17,880 bases of DNA. Source: DATIJP01 sp964569185. Lineage in GTDB: Bacteria; Chlamydiota; Chlamydiia; Chlamydiales; Rhabdochlamydiaceae. Shown here piece after piece: positions 8,478-16,010 of the stretch; position 1 is the first letter of the stretch, and the number at the start of each line of letters is the position of its first letter. The position numbers were made by a program, and so were the translations under genes. The stretch spans positions 1-17,880 of the forward strand of contig CAZMTP010000037.1 in the NCBI GenBank assembly GCA_964569185.1, written 5' to 3'. Below the pieces are notes generated by a model. The model had not been told where the DNA came from and searched no databases. It saw nothing but the letters and a program-made list of their open reading frames with translations.

Positions 8478-9097
8478 GTTTGAGGAAATTAGCAGTGACT
8501 GGCGGTCTTTCCTCTGGGAAAACAACCGTTTGCAAGATCCTGGAAAGTTTGGGTGCCTACTATATAAGCGCCGATCAGATTGTACACCGGCTGCTATCTC
8601 CCGATACCAAGATTGGGAAGAAGATCATTGACCTGCTCGGTCCCAAAATTTTAAATGGAGATCAGTTCGACCGGGCAAAAATAGCTAAAATAGTTTTTTC
8701 TCAAAAAGACAAACTCTATGCTCTCGAACAAATACTCCATCCTGCTGTAATTGATGAAATTAAAACTCTTTACGAACAGATTAAAAAATCGAAACAATAT
8801 ACTTTGTTTGTTGCAGAGGTGCCGCTGCTTTTTGAAAGCGAAAGCGAAGCTTTTTTTGACTGTGTCCTTGCCGTGGTGGCAGACCCGGAGCTTTGCAAAC
8901 AAAGATTTCATTCTAAATCCCCCTCTTCTGAGGAAGAGTTTGAAGACCGTATGGCACGGCAGTGGGATATGAAACAGAAGGCTGCAAAAGCAGATTTTAC
9001 ACTGAGTAATGATGGAAGCCTTAAAGAACTAAAAAACAATGTCATTAAACTTTATCAAGAGAGGATCTTAAACTATGTTCCAAGACGAACCGCCTAA
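8471..9097 (+). CDS. coaE: Dephospho-CoA kinase
   Basis: Last enzyme of coenzyme A synthesis; it phosphorylates the 3'-hydroxyl of dephospho-CoA with ATP in the cytoplasm. The P-loop is GGLSSGKT (11-18), followed by the CoaE acidic/substrate segment LGAYYISADQIVHRLL (Asp35), the VPLLFES motif (118-124) and the lid/CoA region with DCVLAVVADPELCKQR (130-145). Start choice: ATG 8471 gives MLGLRKLAVTGG, matching the N-terminus of chlamydial CoaE proteins as I recall them; TTG 8462 lies further inside polA. The G-rich run 8464-8469 sits very close to the ATG, so initiation may depend on coupling with polA termination. Length 208 is normal. The 3' end overlaps rho by 23 bases. Confidence 0.95.
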   Translation: MLGLRKLAVTGGLSSGKTTVCKILESLGAYYISADQIVHRLLSPDTKIGKKIIDLLGPKILNGDQFDRAKIAKIVFSQKDKLYALEQILHPAVIDEIKTLYEQIKKSKQYTLFVAEVPLLFESESEAFFDCVLAVVADPELCKQRFHSKSPSSEEEFEDRMARQWDMKQKAAKADFTLSNDGSLKELKNNVIKLYQERILNYVPRRTA

Positions 9098-10409
9098 TCA
9101 AACCCAAGAAAATGGAGAACAGCAAACCTCTCCTCCTGAAGACCGTCAAATCTCGATAACAAAAATTTCAGATCTTCAACGCATGAATATTGATCAGCTG
9201 AATCAATATGCGCGCAATATGGGACTAAAAAATCTTGGGTCCCTCACAAAATCTCAGATGGTCTTTGAGATTGTCAAAGCAAAATCTGAGTCGCCCTATG
9301 AACTGCTAGTGGGCGAAGGTGTTTTAGAGGTTCTGCCTGATGGATTTGGCTTTTTACGATCCCCTAACTACAACTATCTTCCCTCTGCTGAAGATATCTA
9401 TGTGTCTCCTGCCCAGATCCGCCGCTTTGATTTGAAAAAAGGCGATACTATCTATGGAACGATCCGTTCTCCTAAAGACAAAGAGAAATATTTCGCGCTG
9501 CTGAAAGTAGAAAAAATCAACAATGAAGTGCCTGAGAAAGCAAGAGAGCGCATCCTCTTTGAAAACTTAACCCCTCTTTATCCTGATGAAAGATTGGTCA
9601 TGGAAACCACCAAAGACCAGCTCAGTACGCGTGTCATTGACCTGGCTGCGCCCATTGGGAAAGGACAGCGGGCTCTGATCGTAGCGCCTCCTCGTTCTGG
9701 AAAGACGATCATTTTACAAAATATTGCTAATGCCATTGCCACCAATAACCCTGAAGTGGTGTTAATCGTTCTTTTGATCGATGAGCGGCCCGAAGAGGTG
9801 ACCGACATGATCCGCAACGTCAAAGGAGAGGTGATCTCTTCTACCTTTGATGAACCGCCCGAAAGACACGTTCAGGTCTCTGAAATGGCCCTTGAAAAAG
9901 CGCGCCGCCTTGTGGAGCACCACCACGATGTGGTGATCCTTTTAGATAATCTCACCCGTCTTGCGCGCGCCCATAACACAGTGCAGCCCCATTCTGGAAA
10001 AATTCTTTCTGGTGGCGTGGATGCCAATGCGCTCCATAAGCCAAAACGGTTCTTGGGAGCAGCCCGTAACATTGAAGAGGGCGGTTCTTTAACAATTATC
10101 GCGACTGCGCTAATTGAGACCGGCTCGCGGATGGACGAGGTGATCTTTGAAGAGTTTAAAGGAACAGGCAATATGGAGCTTGTTCTGGATCGCCGACTTG
10201 CCGAACGACGCACATGGCCTGCAATTGATCTAATGAAGAGCGGCACGCGAAAAGAAGAGCTGCTTTACCATCCTAATGAGCTAGAAAAGATCTATCTGAT
10301 GCGCCAAGCATTGTCAGATCTATCTCCATTGGATGCAATGAACCTGCTTTTAGGTCGACTCAAAAAGACAAATAGCAATGTGGAATTTTTGCTCTCTATG
10401 AAAGAGTAG
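9075..10409 (+). CDS. rho: Transcription termination factor Rho
   Basis: Hexameric RNA-dependent ATPase/translocase that ends transcription at Rho-dependent sites; 444 residues, typical length. Domains: acidic/polar leader (1-28), N-terminal helical Rho_N (30-70, DLQRMNIDQLNQYARNMG), cold-shock-like RNA-binding domain (80-133, GVLEVLPDGFGFLRS with the aromatic RNP residues), then the RecA-like motor with Walker A APPRSGKT (204-211), the IDERPEEV segment (235-242), Walker B VVILLDNLTRLAR (286-298), the secondary-site Q-loop SGGVDANAL (312-320) and the GGSLTII R-loop region. Start ATG 9075 has GAGAGG upstream and lies inside coaE. No Rho-independent hairpin follows the gene. Confidence 0.98.
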   Translation: MFQDEPPNQTQENGEQQTSPPEDRQISITKISDLQRMNIDQLNQYARNMGLKNLGSLTKSQMVFEIVKAKSESPYELLVGEGVLEVLPDGFGFLRSPNYNYLPSAEDIYVSPAQIRRFDLKKGDTIYGTIRSPKDKEKYFALLKVEKINNEVPEKARERILFENLTPLYPDERLVMETTKDQLSTRVIDLAAPIGKGQRALIVAPPRSGKTIILQNIANAIATNNPEVVLIVLLIDERPEEVTDMIRNVKGEVISSTFDEPPERHVQVSEMALEKARRLVEHHHDVVILLDNLTRLARAHNTVQPHSGKILSGGVDANALHKPKRFLGAARNIEEGGSLTIIATALIETGSRMDEVIFEEFKGTGNMELVLDRRLAERRTWPAIDLMKSGTRKEELLYHPNELEKIYLMRQALSDLSPLDAMNLLLGRLKKTNSNVEFLLSMKE

Positions 10410-10430
10410 ATAGTTAATACTAAAATCTTT

Positions 10431-10436
10431 TATAAT
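10431..10436 (+). promoter_or_regulatory. Candidate -10 element (perfect TATAAT) for the ankyrin-like tandem
   Basis: TATAAT, an exact sigma-66/sigma-70 -10 consensus, stands in the 52-base rho-ankyrin gap. No convincing -35 is found at 15-18 bases upstream, where sequence such as TAGATA or ATAGTT occurs. A start site would fall near 10443. This would let the effector-like genes be transcribed separately from the housekeeping operon. Inference from motif only. Confidence 0.5.
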
Positions 10437-10439
10437 ACA

Positions 10440-10455
10440 CCCTTTTCTCAAAGGG
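10440..10455 (+). other. Perfect 6-bp hairpin overlapping the ribosome-binding site
   Basis: CCCTTT (10440-10445), loop TCTC, AAAGGG (10450-10455) form a perfect stem. The right arm is part of the Shine-Dalgarno AAGGGAG (10451-10457) of the ankyrin-like gene whose ATG is at 10462. It has no following T run, so it is not an intrinsic terminator. Confidence 0.5.
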
Positions 10456-10461
10456 AGTATT

Positions 10462-11775
10462 ATGGAAAGACTTGAGTTTGATGCAGGAGCTGCACAACCG
10501 TCACCGACTAGTGGGCTTGAATTCCCAGCGGGTACAAAAGGCCCGGCTCTAGATTCCTCGCTAGAGATCATGGCGCCTGCAAAAAAAGGGGATGGCTTCC
10601 GCACCGAACCCACTGGTTTTTTTGCAAGATGTTGTTTCAACTTTGTAAATTGCTGCTTATTTGCATTCAAAATACGAACTGCAGAAAGAGAAATCACAGA
10701 CGATGCAATCTATGATCGTTTAGATAACTGTTTAAGTAACCCTAACGATTTTAGAAAAATTTTATTAACAACTAGTTCTTTAGAGCCGACCCATTTCCCT
10801 AATGCAGATGCCACCTCTCTTTTTATTCTTCTTTGTGCTTGTGAAAATAAAGTCCTCCAAATTCCAAACAGTGGCTCTATTAAAGTGGGTACAACCATCA
10901 TAGGTTACGTTTTAACAAAAGAACGTGAAAACCTAAATTTTAAAACTCGAAATAAACTGAATGAAACTATTTTTTACTATATTAAATCGACAGACACTTT
11001 AAACATACTCATTGGTAACTTCCCTGATCTTAAAGAACAAAGAGATGATTGGGAAAGGACTCCTTTATACCTTTATGCTACACGTGACGATATCAGACTT
11101 ACTCCTGATGAACGACTGAAATTTGTAAAAACATTACTTTCACAAGGTGCAGATATAAGAGCTAGAGACAAACTCGGCAATTCTATTGTACATCTTTGCG
11201 CCAACCAAAAGATTGCAGAACTTCTCTTAGCAAAGCGGCCTACTTTAATATTTTCTCTAAATAATATGTATCAGCTCCCTGCAGAAGTTAACCTCGCTCT
11301 AGGAGCTTATTTGATCCAATTTGCAGCAACGCACAATAATCTTTACCCAGATGATGTGGATGTACTACTTGAAATCGAAATAGCCAGAGCAATAATTCTC
11401 AGAGCTGATTCCAGCAACTATATGAATGATTTACAAAAAGCAAAAGATCTGATTCGAGAGGGTGCTAATCTCAGCGCTCCTTTAACTATAGGCGATGTGG
11501 AAAAACCTATCTTTCACCACATTATCGATCGGTCTGGAGATGAATATTGGAAAAAACTTTTGAATATTGCAATAGCACAAGCAATACCAGAACAAATTTC
11601 AGAGGCGTTGGAATACACAATTATATCAATGTTAGATGGGAAAAGTGAAGAACATTGGTTTTATGCAGCACGTCAATTAATAGAAAAATCTAAAAATCCT
11701 GAATCGATGGAAATTCGAGGTGAAACTTTAAAACATTGGGATGGAGTAAAAAATTGGAAACTATTCCCCCAATAA
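10462..11775 (+). CDS. Ankyrin-like repeat protein, intact member of a tandem pair (candidate effector)
   Basis: A 437-residue protein of no named family that I recognise. Residues 1-50 are Ser/Pro/Ala/Gly-rich and probably disordered (MERLEFDAGAAQPSPTSG), as in many secreted effectors; then FFARCCFNFVNCCLFAFK (53-70) is a short hydrophobic Cys-rich patch. Ankyrin-like units appear at about 197-230 (RTPLYLYAT...FVKTLLSQGADIRARD) and 231-264 (KLGNSIVHLCANQKIAELLLAKRP), with a weaker one at 326-356 (KAKDLIREGANLSAPL...PIFHHIID). The C-terminus ends in HWFYAARQLIEK...NWKLFPQ. The start has a strong AAGGGAG site and a TATAAT box upstream. The following frame encodes a diverged paralogue sharing the PAKK-x3-FRTE motif and most of the C-terminal half. 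Secretion is inferred from ankyrin content and chlamydial context; no secretion signal can be proven. Confidence 0.75.
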   Translation: MERLEFDAGAAQPSPTSGLEFPAGTKGPALDSSLEIMAPAKKGDGFRTEPTGFFARCCFNFVNCCLFAFKIRTAEREITDDAIYDRLDNCLSNPNDFRKILLTTSSLEPTHFPNADATSLFILLCACENKVLQIPNSGSIKVGTTIIGYVLTKERENLNFKTRNKLNETIFYYIKSTDTLNILIGNFPDLKEQRDDWERTPLYLYATRDDIRLTPDERLKFVKTLLSQGADIRARDKLGNSIVHLCANQKIAELLLAKRPTLIFSLNNMYQLPAEVNLALGAYLIQFAATHNNLYPDDVDVLLEIEIARAIILRADSSNYMNDLQKAKDLIREGANLSAPLTIGDVEKPIFHHIIDRSGDEYWKKLLNIAIAQAIPEQISEALEYTIISMLDGKSEEHWFYAARQLIEKSKNPESMEIRGETLKHWDGVKNWKLFPQ

Positions 11776-13131
11776 AAGTTGAATTTGATGAAAAATCTGT
11801 TCCAGTGTCTATAGAACCATTGTCCCCAGCTGATGTCACGCCTTCTGTTTCAGAAAAAAATTCTCTTTCGAACTCCTCATTACAAATGGTACCTGCCAAA
11901 AAACAAGAAAAATTTCGCACTGAGAATAAATTTAAAAAATGGTTGTTGAACCTTGGAAATCGTTTTTTGATTGCCATCAAAATGCGCCCCCCGCCCACTG
12001 AAAATAGCCCCATTACAAGGGATGCTGTTTATGATTACATAGATGCCTGTTTGAAAGACCCTGACTATTTTAGAAGAATTCTATTAGAGGCCTCTTCTGT
12101 AAATGAACATTACATTCCAGAGACTGATCAGACCTCTCTTTTTTTCCTGCTTTTGCGCTAGCGAAAATCGAATGTTAAAAATTGAAAATAGGGCCTATTT
12201 TCAAGTGACTCCCAAAGTGATTGGATATGTTCTTTCTCAACTCTCATATCTTAATGTAAATTATCAAGATAGTCTCGACAGAAATATTTATAGTTACATT
12301 AGATCAGCAGAGACATTGCATTATCTGCTGACACAATTCCCAAGACTTACTAATAAACAAGATTGTCATGGGCGCACCCCTTTGCGTCTCTATGCCACAC
12401 TCCAAGAGCAACCGCCCTTACCTCCTGACGTTGTAAGTAATGAAACAAAGCTTTCTCTCCAAGAACGCGGGAAAATAATTGCCTATCTGATTTCAATACC
12501 TACTGTGGACATACTCACTCAAGATTCCCTAGGTAATTCTATATTACATTGTTGTTTTTATAAATTCATTGCCCGCCTTCTTTTAGAAAAAGAGCCCAGT
12601 CTGATCTTTGTGCCAAATAACAATGATCAAATGCCTGAAGAAACAAATATTGGATTGAAAGATTTTTTTGCTGAATTTGCACGCGATCATCAACATCTTA
12701 ATCCAAAAGATCTGAATCCATTGAAGCTAGCCGTGGGTGAAGCCATCTATTTACATGCTATTGCTAAAGACTATTCGAAAGAATTGACACAAGCTAAAGA
12801 GCTGATTGAAAAAGGCGCAAATCTTAGCACCCCTTTATCTGCATTTGGCGATCAAGCAAAATCTATATTTCATCATATCATTGACCTCTCCCTTCATAAG
12901 CCGTGGCGAGAGCTATTAGAAGTGGCATTACAAAAAGCAACGCAAGAGCAAATTTTAGAGGCCGTAGATTATACTATTATTTCCATCTTAGATGGGAGAA
13001 CCAAACAACACTGGTTTGATGCCGCACGTCAATTAATTCAAAAATGCGAAAACCCTGGCGCACTGATCATTCAGGAAAAAACTTTAGAAACCTGGGATAG
13101 AGAAAAAGGCTGGAAATTATTTTCTGGGTAG
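11754..13131 (+). pseudogene. Second ankyrin-like paralogue, split by a one-base frameshift near 12139-12154
   Basis: Paralogue of the preceding gene in two frames. The first part (from TTG 11754, METIPPIKVEFDEKS) carries the PAKKQEKFRTE motif and AVYDYIDACLKDPDYFRRILLEASS, and runs to a TAG at 12159. The continuation in the next frame (FCASENRMLKIE...) runs to 13131 and ends HWFDAARQLIQK...GWKLFSG. Alignment with copy one (TSLFILLCACENK) shows that removing one T from TTTT at 12151-12154 gives TSLFFLLCASENR; removing one from the seven-T run at 12139-12145 also restores the frame, but with a poorer match. The start TTG 11754 has GGAG (11743-11746) seven bases upstream and lies inside the end of copy one (22-base overlap), so coupling is likely. 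It has ankyrin-like units (GRTPLRLYAT, DSLGNSILHCC, LIEKGANLSTPL). It may be a true pseudogene, a phase-variable or slippage-corrected gene, or an assembly error. Confidence 0.75.
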
Positions 13132-13158
13132 TCGGCAATTAAATCCTCATACATTTCC

Positions 13159-13187
13159 TAGACAAATATTAATACCGACTTCATATT
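13159..13187 (+). promoter_or_regulatory. Weak candidate promoter upstream of the oppA-like gene
   Basis: TAGACA (13159-13164), a 17-base spacer, and CATATT (13182-13187) match five and four of six consensus bases. The predicted start near 13194 lies almost on the ATG at 13196, and no Shine-Dalgarno precedes that ATG, so a leaderless or near-leaderless transcript is possible. Motif evidence only. Confidence 0.25.
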
Positions 13188-13195
13188 TATCCTCT

Positions 13196-14794
13196 ATGCA
13201 AATCCGTTTTTTTATTTTTATACTGATCTTATGCGCTTCTTGCAACCCTCCTAAAAAAAATATCCATTTTCAACAGCTTAATTTAAATATCCCTACAGAC
13301 CCTTCAACCCTAGATCCTCGAAAAGGGGGCGATGTGGTCTCAGCAACGATACATTTTCTTCTTTTTGATGGGCTGATGCGCGGCAACCCTGACGGTTCGC
13401 TGTCACTGTCCCTAGCGAAAAGTTATGAAATGTCCGAAGATCGAAAAACCTATACATTCCATTTAAAAAACTGTTTCTGGTCCGATGGCAGCCCCATCAC
13501 GGCTTTTGATTTTGAAAAGTCGTGGAAAGATATTTTAGATCCTGCATTTCCTGCCCCTAATGCCCACCTTTTTTATCCTATAAAAAATGCAGAAGCCGCC
13601 AAACGAGGAAATTGCCCTCTTTCAGAAGTGGGATTATATGCCATTGATCCAACCACATTTAAAGTGGTGCTGGAACAACCTACCCCTTATTTTTTAGAGC
13701 TGATCTCTTTTTGTGTTTTTTTTCCTGTCCCCAAAGCATCTCCCCCATTAGAAGAACGACTGGTCTGTAGCGGTCCTTTCACTTTAAAAAATTGGAAACA
13801 TGAATATGAACTTTTACTAGAGAAAAATGGTTATTATCACCACAAAGATCAGATCCAATTGGAACGTATCCATTTTTCCATGATAAAACATGAGGTGACC
13901 GCCCTAGAAATGTTTGAGAAAGGGCTGATCGATATTTTGGGACAGCCAGTGCTTCCTCTACCTGCCGATTCTTTAGGGGACTTATTGAAAAAAAAGATGA
14001 TTAAGATGCGGCCGCTTGCAGCCACCACTTTCTGCGCGTTTAATGTGGACCGGTTCCCTTTTAATAATTGCAATATCCGCAAAGCGTTTGCACTGGCGAT
14101 CAATCGCCAAGAGATTGTGAATAATATCACCACGCTAAATGAAAAGGTGGCGCTTGAGATGATCCCGCCCTGTTTGAAAAAAAATCTGCTGGTCCATTTT
14201 TTTGAAGATGCGTCCCCTCAAAAAGCCCAAACTTTTTTTCAAAAAGGATGTGAAGAGCTGGGCATTACGCCAGAAACATTTCCAGAGGTGACCTACTACT
14301 ATTCCAATTCAGAACAGCACTCTAAAATTGCGCAAGCGATCCAGCAGCAATGGTTAAAAACGTTAGGGGTGAAGGTTCAACTTCAGAATCTTGACCATAA
14401 AATTTTCATGAAACAGCTTTCGCAAAAAGAGTTTTACCTAGCGCAAACCTACTGGATCGCACAGTACAATGACCCGATGAATATTTTAGAAAGGTTCAAG
14501 TTCAAGGATAATGCCAAAAACTATCCTCACTGGGAAAATGAGGCCTATATTCAATTACTAAATCAATCGATGCGTGTGGCCTCAGAAGAAGAGCGCAGAA
14601 AACTGATGCATAAGGCGGAAGCGCTTTTTATGGAAGAGATGCCACTCATTCCTATTTTTCATTGGAGCTGTGCCTTTATTACAAAACCCTATGTGAAATC
14701 TTTTGAGCTAGCTCCTTTAGGCAATGGTTTTTTCGAAAAGATCTATATAGATCTCAAAGAGAAAGCAGCAATTGGACAATCTCATCGTCGCTGA
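13196..14794 (+). CDS. Oligopeptide-binding lipoprotein of an ABC importer (OppA-like, SBP family 5)
   Basis: Extracytoplasmic solute-binding protein, 532 residues, the usual family length. It begins with a signal peptide (QIRFFIFILILCASC) whose Cys16 is a probable lipid-attachment site, although Cys at the -3 position is atypical for a lipobox. Family 5 features follow: PSTLDPRKGGD, LFDGLMRGNPDG, then AKSYEMSEDRKTYTFHLKN-x4-SDGSPITAFDFEKSW (74-110), and later FNVDRFPFNNCNIRKAFALAINRQEI and the C-terminal EEMPLIPIFHW. Chlamydiae carry several oppA copies; no permease or ATPase gene is adjacent, so this one would share a transporter encoded elsewhere. The ATG at 13196 lacks a Shine-Dalgarno. 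The last 41 bases overlap, in opposite orientation, the end of the phosphoribosyltransferase gene. Ligand unknown. Confidence 0.92.
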   Translation: MQIRFFIFILILCASCNPPKKNIHFQQLNLNIPTDPSTLDPRKGGDVVSATIHFLLFDGLMRGNPDGSLSLSLAKSYEMSEDRKTYTFHLKNCFWSDGSPITAFDFEKSWKDILDPAFPAPNAHLFYPIKNAEAAKRGNCPLSEVGLYAIDPTTFKVVLEQPTPYFLELISFCVFFPVPKASPPLEERLVCSGPFTLKNWKHEYELLLEKNGYYHHKDQIQLERIHFSMIKHEVTALEMFEKGLIDILGQPVLPLPADSLGDLLKKKMIKMRPLAATTFCAFNVDRFPFNNCNIRKAFALAINRQEIVNNITTLNEKVALEMIPPCLKKNLLVHFFEDASPQKAQTFFQKGCEELGITPETFPEVTYYYSNSEQHSKIAQAIQQQWLKTLGVKVQLQNLDHKIFMKQLSQKEFYLAQTYWIAQYNDPMNILERFKFKDNAKNYPHWENEAYIQLLNQSMRVASEEERRKLMHKAEALFMEEMPLIPIFHWSCAFITKPYVKSFELAPLGNGFFEKIYIDLKEKAAIGQSHRR

Positions 14795-15386
14795 CCTGTT
14801 CAAATTTCTTATAAAAACTGCCTACCGCTTCGAAATAAGAGGGACTTTGCAGGCAGTGCGTCTCATCTACCTCTTTTTCAATTTTCTTCAAAGAATCGGG
14901 CGCTGCTACAGGCACAGCGAGCACAATTTTTTTTGCCCCTTGGGATCTTACTGAATGGATAGCCACACGCATGCTTGCTCCCGTAGCAATTCCATCGTCT
15001 ACTAAAATGACTACTTTTCCCTGTACATTAGGGGCTGCTTTTTTGCCTAAGTAAAGAGCAAGACGGGCTTTGGCCACCTGTTTTTCTTTTTCAATTTGCC
15101 TTTTTAAATAATCTTGGGAGACAGAGAGCAAGCTGATCAGATGGTCATTGAAAATGCCCTCTCCTTTTTCTGTAATAGCACCGAGGGCCAGCTCTTCGTT
15201 GCCAGGAGCGCCTATCTTTCGGACAACAATCACCCCCAAGGGAAGATGAAGCGCTTTTGCAATTTCATAAGCGGTGACCACTCCCCCTCGGGCTAGGCCA
15301 AGGACCACTGTATTTTCTTGATCTTTATAAGCGCGCAACAAAGGAACCAGCTGGCGTCCGGCATCACTTCTATCTTTAAAAAGCAT
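14754..15386 (-). CDS. Predicted phosphoribosyltransferase (type I PRTase fold)
   Basis: A 210-residue cytoplasmic protein with the PRPP-binding signature VILVDDGIATGAS (126-138) and an N-terminal GLARGGVVTAYEIAKAL segment (30-46) followed by VVRKIGAPGNEELALGAI (54-71), as in the broad family of predicted phosphoribosyltransferases (COG1926 type). The acceptor is unknown; these proteins are not the classical salvage enzymes. It is last in a minus-strand run, four bases after the SpeD-like gene, so probably co-transcribed. Its terminal 41 bases overlap the 3' end of the oppA-like gene on the other strand, leaving no space for a terminator between them. Confidence 0.85.
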   Translation of the reverse strand: MLFKDRSDAGRQLVPLLRAYKDQENTVVLGLARGGVVTAYEIAKALHLPLGVIVVRKIGAPGNEELALGAITEKGEGIFNDHLISLLSVSQDYLKRQIEKEKQVAKARLALYLGKKAAPNVQGKVVILVDDGIATGASMRVAIHSVRSQGAKKIVLAVPVAAPDSLKKIEKEVDETHCLQSPSYFEAVGSFYKKFEQVSDDEIVQLLLSL

Positions 15387-15390
15387 AGGA

Positions 15391-16002
15391 TTAGTTTACA
15401 TCATTAATCGTTTCACTACGAATTAATGTTTTATGATGGGCTGTGATCGGTTTAAGATAGGCGCGTAGCACAGCATCGAACTCATTAGCAGAACAGTGAT
15501 CGCCGCAGGTAAAAAGATCGACAAAACAGGATTTATGTTCTGGATAAGTATGGATGCTGGCATGGCTTTCAGAGAGAAGAATCACCAAAGTCAATCCATG
15601 AGGTGGAAATAGATGATCCACCGATTCTAAAATGGTGGCCCCAGAAGCTAAGGCCGCTTCATGCACCACTTTTTTTAATGTTTCTATATCGGTCAGCGCT
15701 TGTTCATCACATTCGCAATATTCGGCCATAAAATGGACCCCTTTAAACTCATACTCTAGCTTATCTAGCGCAGTTAAACGACATGCGCCAAAAGATAGAA
15801 GTACCACAAGAAAAAAAATAGTCCCCTTCAGAGACTGTCCACAAACCCTGAATCCATCATCTCCGGGACCTTTTCGCGATTTTTCTCGAAATTCTGCGGC
15901 ACCTATGGCGCCTCCGGCATATGTTGCCGCAGAATTTCGAGAAAAATCATCGAAAATGACACTCGAATCTGATGAATTGATGGTTTGCGGACAGTCTCCC
16001 AT
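15391..16002 (-). CDS. SpeD-like pyruvoyl-dependent decarboxylase proenzyme with an N-terminal repeat insertion
   Basis: Homologue of prokaryotic S-adenosylmethionine decarboxylase (class 1b), which self-cleaves at Glu-Ser to form a pyruvoyl cofactor and makes the aminopropyl donor for spermidine. Counting from ATG 16002 (203 residues), the core is KLEYEFKGVHFMAEY, SGATILESVDHLF and SESHASIHTYPEHK with cleavage Ser146 and His151, then VDLFTCG with Cys166; all known catalytic residues are present. Usual length is 115-130, so about 80 residues are extra: a 57-codon palindromic repeat, then a hydrophobic KGTIFFLVVLLSFGAC segment that looks like a signal peptide now buried internally. A GTG at 16023 or an internal Met (HFMAEY) are alternative starts. 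Some SpeD homologues decarboxylate ornithine or arginine, so the substrate is open. It follows the methyltransferase by eight bases and precedes the phosphoribosyltransferase by four. Confidence 0.75.
   Translation of the reverse strand: MGDCPQTINSSDSSVIFDDFSRNSAATYAGGAIGAAEFREKSRKGPGDDGFRVCGQSLKGTIFFLVVLLSFGACRLTALDKLEYEFKGVHFMAEYCECDEQALTDIETLKKVVHEAALASGATILESVDHLFPPHGLTLVILLSESHASIHTYPEHKSCFVDLFTCGDHCSANEFDAVLRAYLKPITAHHKTLIRSETINDVN
15829..15999. repeat. Imperfect palindromic element inserted in frame (RPE/MITE-like)
   Basis: A long interrupted palindrome. Outer arms: 15831-15847 pairs with 15982-15998 (GAGACTGTCC-A/G-CAAACC, 16 of 17). Inner arms: 15871-15901 pairs with 15925-15956 (shared core GATTTTTCTCGAAATTCTGC, then GGCA), differing by one base substitution and one insertion near CGCG/CGATG. 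The stretches between the arms are diverged but similar, and the centre (15902-15924) is partly symmetric around CTATGGCG...CGGCATATG. The 171 bases between ATG 16002-16000 and AAG 15828-15826 equal 57 codons, open in the speD frame. No transposase is encoded. A TG on both sides could be a 2-base target duplication; this is weak. I saw no second copy in this window. Confidence 0.85.
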
Positions 16003-16010
16003 ACCCCTAC

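Noticed and set aside
13131..13179. GTCGG ... CCGAC inverted pair after the second ankyrin-like gene as a hairpin
   Set aside because: Five-base arms with a loop of about 39 bases and no T run; likely chance.
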